Assembly: GCA_034387635.1 (NCBI GenBank)
Contig: JAOANU010000003.1
Coordinates: 248,001-312,000, forward strand
Source of the DNA: Rhodosporidiobolus odoratus
Lineage: Eukaryota > Basidiomycota > Microbotryomycetes > Sporidiobolales > Sporidiobolaceae
Direction: 5' to 3'
Length of the DNA: 64,000 nt
Shown: piece by piece, positions 48,501-62,103 of the stretch
How positions within the stretch are numbered: the first letter of the stretch is position 1
How the letters are laid out: each line of letters begins with the position of its first letter
Position numbers and translations under genes: made by a program
Notes under the pieces: generated by a model
The model's database searches: none
Seen by the model: only the letters and a program-made list of their open reading frames with translations
What the model was told of the DNA's origin: nothing

Positions 48501-49204
48501 TTTGGAGCCCGGTAACGACCGACAGCAATGCCAGCACATCGAGCCTTCTCAGCTTGGGCAGCGGTGGCGCTACGAATACCAGTGGTGCGGTACGCCCGTA
48601 TCTCAGCAGTCGTCGCAGCGCTGGGGGCAGCGCAGACTCGACCTCGACGGCGAGCAGCAGCTTGCTTAGTAGCCCCGAGAGCGACTTGACCAGCATGACG
48701 CCGGACTCGCCGAAGCTTGCGGACGGTCTACTGAGCGACGACAAGAAGCAAAGGCCGAGCAACGCAATGGAGTTCTCGCATTTCCTCGACAGGGTGCGCT
48801 TTTTCCCTTCGTCCACTTCAGCCTTCCTTCGGCAGCTGACCTCTCTTTCGCACCTGCAGTACCGCTTCCACCTGAACACCAGTCCTTCCGGCCTGAACGC
48901 AGCGGCTACTAGCCTTGCCACTTCACCGCTCTCGACATCTTCACTCGGCCTCTCCGCACCGGTCAGCTTCGTCTCTTCGCCGACTCCCGCCTCTCCTTCC
49001 GTCGACTTCTTCCCCTTTGCATCGTCGAGCGACTCAGCCTCGATTCCCATCTCCATCTCGGGCGGGACGTCACCCTCTTCCGCCGCGACGAGTATCGCAG
49101 GCTCGCCCACCCCGCCGAGCAGGTTGAGCCCATTCGCCCACGCAGTTGCGACATCGCCCATGACCGGTCCACCTCCAGCAACAGGCACGACCATCGTGTC
49201 CTGA
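45560..49204 (+). CDS. CBM21-domain PP1 regulatory (glycogen-targeting) subunit, 1,169 aa
   Basis: Three exons (45560-47584, 47654-48793, 48860-49204). The protein carries a PP1-docking RVxF-type motif in PKYVHFDTQLEHVKHFL at about residue 350, then the CBM21 domain: VKLVLPNFPPPS, VESLEMTSDGKNIRGIVRV, NLSFEKWVAVRFTLDNWQTV, DRFAFTIKLQDLL, RYTVGGREIWDNNDNQNYRI. This is the arrangement of Gac1/Pig1 in yeast and PPP1R3 in animals, which target protein phosphatase 1 to glycogen and activate glycogen synthase. Both flanks are very long Ser/Pro-rich, probably disordered. ATG 45560 is the first in-frame ATG; upstream frame lacks one. The second intron is 66 nt and free of in-frame stops, so retention would insert 22 residues. 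Confidence 0.88.
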
Positions 49205-49948
49205 TCCTCCCTCCTTCATCGCATCCGCGCTCGACTTGTGCATACCCTCTTTTCTTCCTGTTCATACCCTTGTCCTTCTTCTCTCTCGCCTCGTTCGTTC
49301 CTCTTCTACTGCTACGACCCTTCTCACGCCACATCATTCTGCTTGTCGTCCTTTTTTCTGTCAAACTTTCCTCGCTTTCCCTTGTGCATCACTTTCGTCG
49401 CATACTTCCCTTTCCCTTGTCCAATTCCTCTCACTGTATCTCACTCGACCGCACGTTCCTCTCTTCTTCTCCCTCTCGTTTAGCTTTTCTTCTTCTTCAC
49501 GACACGACCACAAAAAGCCCTCTCTTTCCCCCTTGCCGTCTTCTTCCGAACAGGTGATCTTTGCTGCCTACTCCTACGCGCCATGGTCCCCTTCCCTTGC
49601 AAATACGAAACGATCTGACGACGTATCCTCGAAGCGTTGACCTCTGAGTGAGCGAGAGAAGCAAGGAAAAAGCGTCGTTCAGCACAGTCGAGCCAAGTTG
49701 AGGAAACGGGCAGAGGGGACCCGCTGATACAGCTATTGCTGGCTGAGGTCTGGAGCTTTTCACTAGCCAGTACAGGACCATTGCACAGGGCAGAATAAAT
49801 AACGTGAACCGGGCCACTGCATAACGCGAAAAAATCGGAAACCTCAAATCCATTCCATGTAGGCAGAAACAGCTTTGGCTCGCCTCTTAGAGAGACGCAG
49901 CATCTGACCAGCAATCCACACGAAGAAGGAGAGACACCTGGCGTGCTC
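49205..49948. other. Convergent 3' UTR region
   Basis: The first 350 bases are CT-rich and look like the 3' UTR of the CBM21 gene; the rest flanks the stop of the minus-strand transporter. No ORF supported. Confidence 0.5.
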
Positions 49949-52900
49949 TCACATATCCCATAAACGAAGCACCTTCTCCCACCCACTTCTCGACTTGATC
50001 CTGGCGGACTTTTCTCCCTCAACGTCGTTGCCTGCTGTGTCTTTGTTGTCAAAGGCGTTTTGCGAGTCGCCGAGGTAGTAGTTGGCTACGTTGACCAGAC
50101 CGGAGAATCAGCAGTGGGCATAGGTTGGTAGGAAGAAAAAAAAGGACTTACTTTGGAAGCAGGCGGCGATAAGAGCGATGAAGGAGAGACCGAGGGCGGC
50201 GGCCCAGAGGGGAAAGACAGTCTTCCTGTAGGTATGCGAGAGTGTCAGTACGCAAGCATTATCTAGGTCTCGATCAAGGAAACCGGAGAGGAAAAGGGGT
50301 AAGGAAAGGAAAGTAACCGACTCGTATGCCTTGATCGCACCCTGTCGGATCTCGCTCGTGTAGTCGTACTCTTTGATAGTAGTAACTGAGGGCAGATTGG
50401 ATCAGTAACGCGGCTTTGGCGCCTGATGAGGAGGCCAGGAACCCACTGTCGCCGAAGAAAGTCGCAATCTGAGTGTCGTTTACGGATGCTGGCAGGAAGT
50501 GACGGAGGTTTCCCGGCATTGCCGAACCCCAATGCGCGCTAGCAATCGCATCGCCAATCGAAGAGCCGATACCGGACCATAAGGACAGGAGAGCAATCTG
50601 CAAGGAGGAACAGGAGACCGGCGGCAGGAGAAAGAGAATTGTCAGTAACCGTGTACTGGGTCAAAAATCCCTGCCAAAGCGGCGACGCGAAGTGCAGGAG
50701 AGAGGGAATGACGGTAGGGAGTGCCAAGGACTCGGAGCTAGAGGGGGTATAAACGCACGGCGAGGGCAACGTCCGTGTGCGGGACACTGGCTTGGGAACT
50801 GACTTGAGAGCCCACAACTGAGAAGGATCCTCCAATTCCCTAAGTGAAGACGCTTGATTAGCCTCGGAAGGAGAGCGAACGGCGGGACGAATGCGTACAG
50901 TCAACGCCTGTGATGCGACGAGCCTTCCTGTGTCGTGTACCCCATTCTTATCTACAAGGAGACCATACCCAATGATCTTGACGCAGAGGCCAATGATCTG
51001 AATGAGCTTGTATCGCCTCTGTGGAGGAGAAGACAGGTCAGCTTACAGGCGCATGAAGGTAAGGGGGGGCGAACAACTCACCGTCCACCACTGTAGGAGG
51101 CCAGCGACAACTCCTCCAAAGCAGAGACCAACAGTAAGGGTGTTGTTGAAGTCTTAAGGCAAGCACGACGGGATCAGTCAGGAACTGAATACCCGGTTGA
51201 GAAGGTCAAGCGAGAACGTACAAGACCATCCGACTGTCGTCCAGTCCGTCACGATGTACGCGTAACTATGCCGTGCAGAAATGCGCGTGTTAAATTCAAG
51301 CTCAAGGGCAAGCTGACGAGCAGAGAGCGGTCAGGGTGACAAGAAGCAACGACGTACGACGAAAGGTAGAGAAGCTGAAGGTATCCAGCAAGTAAGTAGA
51401 TGAAGTCGATGATGCTGTGCAGTGTGGTCATCTATCAGTAAGACTCGGCAGAAAACAAAGGCGGGTAAAGGTAGGGGGGCCTCACACCGCGGTGATGAAA
51501 GTCTTGTTCTTGATGAGCCGGATGGGCGCAGACGGGTACTTGGCGAAGTAGTATTCGTAGATTGGGTACAGAATCAAGCAGATGCATCCGACAGCGAACA
51601 TGGCAATAAGCGACGGATTGTTGTAGCCGCCCTTGGCGCCGCTGGATAGGGAGAAGGGGAGAAGGAGCTGCGAGAATCAAGTCAGCCCTTAGATGACGCC
51701 CAGGGGGGCCTCGGACGAATTGACATTCAAGGGAAGCGCCAGAGGAGGAGGAGTCGATGCCCGGGGACAAGAAAGGCAATCAAGGGCATGAAACTTAAGC
51801 GACTCGATCACGTACCAACGACCAGCCGCAACCGAGCAGGATAAGGCCAAAACCGTCAAGCTCCGACCAAGCAAGAAGGACGCGGCGACCTCTCGAAAGG
51901 AGCGGCGACGCGGCCGTGATTTTCCCGTCGTCGTGCGCATTTGGCTTGGCGGCCGCGGCGAGGCCTTCCTTTTCGGCGCGGTGCTCGAGCCAAAATAGGA
52001 GGATTATAGCTGGACCCATAACGAATGGCTGTAGATACATGAGGTTAGCATTGCTTGAGGGGGTAAAATTGACGTAAAGCAGGAAAGGAAGAGGGAATAG
52101 ATGGGAATATAACAAAGTAAAGAGGTGAAAAGCATGAAAGCCAGGGCAGGAGTACTTACCATGATGATGGCGTACCTAGACTTGCGCCAAACGGAAGATG
52201 TCGCGTCAGCTACAATCGGTAGTGAGGTAAAGACTTACATTCCATAGCCCCAGCGCCAATTCTTATCGTCAGACAGAGCATTAACGATGTACGCGGTGTA
52301 CCTGTCAACAACGCACGATGAGAGCAAATGCGGAAGAAGAGATGTGGACGGAGTACGAGAGAGGCGAAACGAGGGAAAGAATCAGCGACGACGGAAGACG
52401 GCGGCCAAGAAAGGAGAGGAAGACTCACCAAGGAATGACGATATATGGCGCAGATAGGATACCGTTGGCAAGACCACGGTACTTGAGCGGAACGAGATCG
52501 GCGCAAAGGATCGTCGCGAGGAGGTTGAGACCGGTCGAACCGATCGAGGTCGCGACGTTACCGACCACGTAGGCGGCGAGAGTCGGAGCCTTAAGGATGA
52601 TGATGTACCCAACTGTGTAGCAGACTAGAGAGATGGTGCAGAGTAAGGGGCGGGAGAAGACGTCGGAAAGCTTGGCAAGGACTGAAGAGCCAGAAAGTGA
52701 TCAGCTCTTCTTCCACGCACAATATGATGGAATCAGGCGCGGTACTAGGCGCAAAGAAGGTGGGAGAGGTAGAAATGTAACGGCGAAGAAGTGGATGCGC
52801 TTGCAGGAGAGCTTGAACCGGTAACGGTTTTTCTGCGGCGGGGGAACCCACTTACAAGGCTGGCAGACGGCAGAGATGATCGAAGTCGCGATTGACAGCG

Positions 52901-53331
52901 AGGCCAGACCGGAAGAGTGCTTCGAGAAGGACGAGGTAGCCCAGACACTGGAGGAAAGCTACGACATCAGTGACGGCAAGAAAAAGCAAGCGAGCAGAAT
53001 CCGAAAGTCAGGCGCACGAGTATGAGTAGGTAGTCGACGATGCTTGACAGTACATCCAGTCTTCTTGGTCCCAAGGATGTTAAACCGTGCACAGCAAGGA
53101 AAGAAGCGGGGACAACGCACACATCACGAAGACACACAATCCGATGGACTTGATGATCCAGCGGCCGCTTTCTGTCTGACCCACAGCCGCGATCGCTTCC
53201 ATCCGTAGTACACCATCCGTCTTGTGGACAGGTTCACCGCTGGACAGCGACTCCGCCCCCTCGAGGGAGGGCTTTCTGTCGAGGCTCTGAGTTGCCTCGT
53301 TGTCATGCTGGCGAGTATGAATCGTTGACAT
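49949..53331 (-). CDS. Siderophore-iron transporter, major facilitator superfamily (SIT/ARN type)
   Basis: Many short exons, about a dozen. The cytosolic N-terminus (MSTIHTRQHDNEATQSLDRK) precedes the first membrane segment. Recognisable SIT/ARN blocks are ATSSFSKHSSGLASLSIATS, VCQPVLAKLSDVFSRP, VGYIIILKAPTLAAYVVGNV, LKYRGLANGILSAPYIVIPW, WRWGYGMYAIIMP, FGLILLGCGWSLLLLPFSL, TTVGWSYFNNTLTVGLCFGG, VGSQVSSQASVPHTDVALAI and LLSLWSGIGSSIGDAIASA. The long extracytosolic loop before the last membrane segment and the ending EKVLRLWDM also fit. The family imports ferric siderophores by proton symport, at plasma or endosomal membrane, with about 14 membrane segments. Substrate cannot be told. No siderophore biosynthesis gene is nearby. 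It is separated from PMR1 by an unusually long gap. Confidence 0.88.
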
Positions 53332-55420
53332 ACCGATACAGCGAAGCGTTCAAGGCTGTGTCGGTCCAAGAAGAGGCAAGAGAGGGAGAGACGCACGGTC
53401 AGAGAAAGTACATCGGGTGTGAGCGGAATCTGATCACTCGCTGCAATCTTTTTTGTCTCATGCCCCAGATTAGACAATCAATCTCGCGGAGAAGCGATCG
53501 TACTGAGCTTCCCGACACTTCGAACAACGCGGTGCTGTACATAGATGCTTGAGTCGTGCTTCATCACAGGGCAAACCCGGGGAGATCCTTTTGAGAAGAT
53601 CAGGTGGAAATCCCATTTACCTCCTGCTTTACCTCCTGCTTTATAAATACCGCGGCATCCAAAATAATTGCCGAAAAGCGCACGAGGAATCGTGTGAGCC
53701 CTCCCTGTGCGAGCCGGTCACCACGGGGTAACAAACGGTACCCTCGTGATCTCCTTACCTCCTGCGGGGAGGACGCCGACTGTCCTTCCGAAGAACCCCG
53801 AAACCGTCGGTTTATACTTGGCTGGGACCGCTGCTCAGCTTGGATTTGTACGTCGCGTACAGCTGTGGGTGAGAGCCAACATGCACGGCCAGCGCATGAC
53901 CGCACAGGCTCTTGAGCCTCAGAATCGAGTCGCCAGCTTGAACTGTCTGTCGGGGTCTCGTAGGTTTTGATCATGCGCGGCCCTCATTCAAAGTTCTGAA
54001 CGAGATTGGTTGGCAGGGGAAACAGAGCAACGGACAGGGGAGAAAGGAGACAAGTACAGTAGTTGAAGACAGGGGAAAAAAGCTCATCTAGGGTTGATGA
54101 CAAGTCGTGTTTTATGATGAAATGGCATGACATTGTTGTCGAGAGAGAAAGAGTGCATCCTGACTGGTCGAGGAGAACCACTTGTCCAGTGGAGAGTGCT
54201 AATTGGACAAGGCGCTGAGAACAAGGGCTTTTGGGAGGAAGCGAAATCTTAGAAGCAAGCGACTTGAAAGCGACCACTCCCTCGCGGACGTTGAGAAGGT
54301 GTCAACTAGGGCGCTCAGTCTGGTATGTGCGACGGTACACGCGGCTTGCAAGGGCTGCCAGGCAGTCCAAGCAGGAGGGGAAGAGGGTGCGCAGCAGGGA
54401 GATTGTGTGCAAACTTACCAGTAACTTTCTCTGCCCGCCCGAAGGGTAGCGTATACTCATCAGCCCATGCTTAGTCAATCTCCACCAATCCTGCCCCATG
54501 TGTCTGAAGGCTCTGCATCGTTGCCCAATTTCACCTTCACTGCATGCGTCGAGCCGGTTCCGTTCGACTCAACGCCGGTACCGTCTGCTGCGCTGCTGCG
54601 CTGAGGGCGCAACGTCTTGCACGTCCATACACTCCACGCGTGTCTTGCCGGCCTCGGAGTCATCGTGTGTTGCGGTTCGAGTCGCAGGATGCGGCCGCGT
54701 CCGAGTCTTGATCGGTCTCGACGGGTAAGTCAGCGGGTGGAGAGGGACAACGCATCTTATTGCAGACGATCAAGATGCGGACTGGCCAAAAGCCCCAGCT
54801 TGGCTTGTGCGCAGACCCCGGTAATTGATGGTTGGACACGAAGGACGCTCCGCCGTCTCCCGTCCACGTGATGGAGCTGCACCGCTTCGAGGCAAGACGG
54901 AAGCCGTAGATAGTCGGGCAGACCACAAGAACAAGGCAAGAAAGGAGCGCCGTGCGAAGGAGTCGGAACGAAAGGGCTGGAGGAGGACCTCGAGGGGAAC
55001 GCATCAACGACGCAGCATCGTGCTGGCCTCTGTAGGTGCACTTGACGAGCCGTCGCGATGCCCTTGTTTTACACCGCACCTTCTCCGCCCTGAATGTACC
55101 AACATAAGCTGGGGTCGCTTTCCTCCTTGCTCGCTGATCTCGCTCATCTTTCGACGTCTCACCTCGACCGCTTCATCTCTCCTTGCCTTCAAGTCACTGA
55201 ACACTAGCGTGCAGGCTCGGAGTAACTACACCCCCAGCTGTGTACAACTGCCCAACGACGCGTTCGTTTCTGCCACGTAGGTCCCCTATCCACATCTGGC
55301 CTTCTCCCTTGCGCTCCGTTCTCTCGCCCGAGCATTTACACGGTTCAGTGCTCCTTTATCAATCCCCTCGCCGCGAGCTGACCCTCTCCGCTACCCGTCC
55401 TGCAGTCTCCATCTCGCAAC
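53332..55420. promoter_or_regulatory. 2.1-kb divergent intergenic region, transporter / PMR1
   Basis: Near 53617-53650 there is a direct repeat of TTACCTCCTGC immediately followed by TTTATAAATA, a good TATA-like element on either strand about 310 bp upstream of the transporter ATG; a third CTTACCTCCTGC copy lies at about 53755. ORFs at 53984-54277 and 54475-54663 (minus) are open but lack support. CT-rich tracts before 55421 fit a PMR1 leader. Confidence 0.4.
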
Positions 55421-58924
<3,504 letters not shown>

Positions 58925-59331
58925 AGAGGGTCGACGAGGCTGAGGTGTAGATGCTGAGGAGGGCGAAGAAGGGTCATACAGCCTCGTTCTCTGGAGATTT
59001 GAAACGCGGGCTACATCGAGACTCTGATGGTTCCGTTTCCCACGAAGCGAGGGTTGAAGAGACTGTACACGCAGCAAGGAGAGATACATGGAATAAAGTG
59101 AGGAGCTGCAGAGGGATTTGGGGCAGGGTCTGAGGTCGCGCTCTGAGAGGCAGTCAAGGCAAGGCTCTGCGCGGGGTGCTTCTGTGACACATACCACACG
59201 CAAGCAGCACAGAGGAGAGGGAGCTCGTCGTCGTTGTCGGACGTCGGCTCCTCGAGATTCTGATCAGAAGTTGACTTTAACGCTCCATCTCTGACGGAGC
59301 CAAGCATACCCAGAGCAGCATTAACGCGACT
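58925..59331. other. Intergenic, no gene seen
   Basis: Short stretch between the PMR1 stop and the mL60 start, both on the plus strand: 3' UTR and promoter. Confidence 0.45.
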
Positions 59332-59919
59332 ATGCTCGGTTTCTTCCGCCCTTCCGCATCTCTCAACGTTGGTCTCCTCTGGTACGCTACTCTCCTCAAC
59401 TCCGAGTCTCATCTCCTACTTTCGCTAACGCACCATCTTGCAATGACAGGAAAACTCCCTGGCGACTGTCCAAGCCTCGAAAGATGCGACAACGCCTCCG
59501 TCTCAAAGCCGTCGACCATGTTCTGGAGACCCTCCAGTCTAGCGGCATCGAAACTCGCGCTTTGGTTCGTCTTGTCTCCTTCGCTTCTCATTCTGCGTTG
59601 CCCCGGGGTCTGTTCCAGCTACAGGATGATCAGATCCGGTCTGCGGCTCTACCTGCACGGTGTACAGCATGCTAACGTCTCCCGTTCTCGCCTTTTCTTT
59701 TCTCTCCTTTCGCTCTGTTCCCTCCCTCTCCACCTCTTCTTCTCTACCGCCGACGCTGAATAACAGACTCGCACCCTCACCCTCCCCTCTGAACCCTCCA
59801 TGCCCTCAAAAGACAAATATACTACCTTTTCCCGAAAAGATCCAGGTTATAGGAAGGGGATTCACAAGGTTCCGCATTGGACAAAGGTTACTAATAGGGA
59901 GAATCCGGCTGGGTTCTAG
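59332..59919 (+). CDS. MRPL31: Mitochondrial large ribosomal subunit protein mL60 (105 aa)
   Basis: Three exons (59332-59381, 59450-59564, 59767-59919) give 105 residues. The N-terminus [20 protein letters not shown] matches the short targeting/anchor region of the family, followed by [19 protein letters not shown], a helix ([13 protein letters not shown]), and the diagnostic C-terminus: [20 protein letters not shown], then [16 protein letters not shown]. Yeast Mrpl31 has nearly the same ending. Nuclear-encoded, acts in the mitochondrial ribosome. All three splices are in phase. Confidence 0.9.
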
Positions 59920-60185
59920 GTTTTAGGCGATCTTTGATGTGATGTGGAGGTGGGGAGCAAGGGGAAGAGAGATGGAGGTAGTGTAGGATACTACGATTTG
60001 TACTCTGTACGATGCGCAAGCCTGTTTTCCTTCGCTGCTGGGACAGTCAACCCTTTGGCTTGCAGATGAGCCTCTCCCCACTCACCGAACAGGGCCAGAC
60101 TGTCGTGCAAAAACCGCATACCGTGCGCCCTCGTCTAGTCTAGTCTCTGACATACAGCTTCCCCCTGAGTGAGCCTGAGACAAGC

Positions 60186-61735
60186 TCAGAACAAAACCAC
60201 CTTCATCTTTCCGTCCCTCAACCTCTCTTTGATTCCCTGGTTCCCCAATACCGCGAAAACCTCTTTCCTAGCCTCTGGCACGTCGAGTAAGCTTCGTTTC
60301 TTGGCGTCAAGGTGAGACGTGTCGAGGATCAGGTGTGAGAGGTGGGTTAGGTGAAGGGCTTCTGTTCCGACGAGTAGTCACAGTATCAGTACTAGCTCTT
60401 CATGGAAACGAGGGAAGTGGAAGGAGGGAGGTCGAGGGAGGTCGAGGGAGGGAGAAGGGACGAACCGCTTTCTGCGATGAGTTTTTCGACTCGACTCGGA
60501 GTACCGCAGCAGATTCCGACGTAGGTCTTTTGGAGGTATTCGACGTGTTCGGCGAGTTTGAAGTGCTGTTGTGTCCGAAACCGACAAGGAAATGCAGAAG
60601 GGTTGAGGGCGGGAGAGGCAGAGGAGAGGAAGGCGAGGATCAGAATCGAATGAGGGAGCGATGAGGGACAAGAAGGCGAGATCATTGATCAGTACTGCAA
60701 TCTGCAGGAGAGAGAAGAAGGATGCGACGAACCTTCGCAAACAATTTCCCCACCTCAATCACCTCTTCCCCCTTTCCCTTCCCTCCTCCCTCGGCACCCT
60801 CCTTAGCTTTCTTCCCCGCCTTGACCTTCGTCCTGAACCCTTTCACTTCGCGACATAGATCTGCGACGCGAAGGGCTGCGGAGGAGAGAACGAGGATTCG
60901 GGGGGAACCGCGAGCTTTGGGAAGTTTGAGGAGGGTTTGGGTGGCGGTAGGGAGAGCTGGGGACGATGTCAAGCGAGGAGTTAAATACAGATCCAGGTCT
61001 TTAGCTTGGAGACGAGAGAGACAGGGCGCACCTTCACGAAGGAACTCGTCGAGGTTTTTCCGTTTCTCGAGAGGGACGCTAGAAGTGTCCAAAATCATGG
61101 ACTCTATGTATGCATGTAAGGTCAAGACCACGGGGCGATTGAGGATAGACTATAGGAGGACAAGTAGGGGAGAACGACGCACGACTGATCCGCTGTTCAT
61201 CCATTTCCAACCCACTCAGATCCGGCATCGCCTTCCTCTGCTTCTCGGCAATCCGATCCGCCACAGCTTCAACAGGCAACAGAGCCGTATCATCCATTTC
61301 TGCCTCGCCCTCTGCCTTACCTTCCGCAACCTTCGCCTTCTTCTTCTCTTTGGCCTTGTCCTTCTTCGCCTTCTTGGCTACTTTGCCTTGCTCGCCGTCT
61401 CCGCCCGTAGAAGCCTCTGCCGAGCGCTTCTTCCCCTTGCCTGCCGATGCTCCTCCTGCTGCCGGGGAGGGTGCACCTGCTGATTCCGCCGGCAACCTCG
61501 AGTCCTCATCCACATTATCATACGCCGCCCCATCCCCATCCCCCGCGTCCACATCACTCAGCGCACCGCCTACCTCGGAACCTGAAGCAGGCGAGTCGGG
61601 TAAGAAGTCGTCGTCCAAGGCGAAGTTGTCTTCGAGGTCGTCTCCGCCGACTTCCTTCTGCTCAGCATGGGGCTGTGTGGCTTTGGCTGAGGTTGCTGCA
61701 GAGGTGATTTTCTGTTTCTTTGAAGGAGGAGCCAT
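60186..61735 (-). CDS. CMS1: CMS1-like ribosome biogenesis factor (90S pre-ribosome)
   Basis: Five exons. The N-terminal 150 residues are acidic and Lys-rich low complexity (GGDDLEDNFALDDDF; KKAKKDKAKEKKKAKV). The CMS1 domain follows: GLEMDEQRISQSMILDTSSV, a leucine-rich segment, then the Rossmann-like core SPRILVLSSAALRVADLCRE, VGKLFAKHFKLAEHVEYLQ, VGICCGTPSRVEKLIAES, LTHLILDTSHLDAKKRSLL, and the end KERLRDGKMKVVLF. The order and the CGTPSRV and LDTSHLDAKKR-type motifs are those of yeast Cms1, a component of early small-subunit pre-ribosomes in the nucleolus, structurally like an inactive helicase domain. Its start codon lies only 72 bp from the start of the small plus-strand ORF upstream of GPI1. 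Confidence 0.88.
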
Positions 61736-61807
61736 GGTCTTGGCTGTAGAGCGAGGGGAGGTTGAGAGGTCAAAGAAAGGAGAAATAGCAAAGGTTGAAC
61801 TAGACGA
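61736..61807. promoter_or_regulatory. 72-bp divergent promoter, CMS1 / microprotein-GPI1
   Basis: Only 72 bp lie between the CMS1 ATG and the ATG of the small membrane ORF. This must contain at least the transcription start sites of one side, which makes a separate promoter for each coding unit unlikely. Confidence 0.4.
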
Positions 61808-62049
61808 ATGCTTCCAGCTCCAGTAGGATTACTATTGACCGCTCTGATCACTGCTATACTGCTGTACTTCGCTCACCGCCTCGCCCTCCCCTTGGCCAAC
61901 ATCGTACGTCTTTCCTCCTCTGCTCCTTCTCTTTGCTCAACTGATGAAACTCATTTCCTCCTTTATCCACCCTCGAACGGCCACAGGGATCGGATCAAGG
62001 CTATCAGTCGAGCGCGAAAGACCACCTCAAAAGGAGAGGGAGCTTCTGA
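61808..62049 (+). CDS. Membrane microprotein ORF (52 aa) directly upstream of GPI1
   Basis: Exon 61808-61903 (32 codons) begins MLPAPVGLLLTALITAIL and is one hydrophobic segment followed by YFAHRLALPLANI. A GTACGT donor, a CAACTGATG branch and a CCACAG acceptor at 61986 lead to exon 61987-62049, encoding GSDQGYQSSAKDHLKRRGSF and TGA. The result is a single-pass, C-terminally basic protein of 52 residues. Its stop lies 54 nt before the GPI1 ATG, in the same frame. It could be a separate subunit encoded on a bicistronic mRNA, a regulatory upstream ORF, or a misread leader. Size recalls small GPI-transferase or ER subunits, but no specific similarity is seen. Confidence 0.45.
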
Positions 62050-62103
62050 GTCGCGAGGAACAAGGAAGGCCCCCACTTTCCCACCTCCCACCTCCCGCCG
62101 ATC

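Noticed and set aside
54475..55079. Minus-strand ORFs upstream of PMR1
   Set aside because: All three frames are partly open in this GC-rich stretch and none shows a domain or convincing splice structure.
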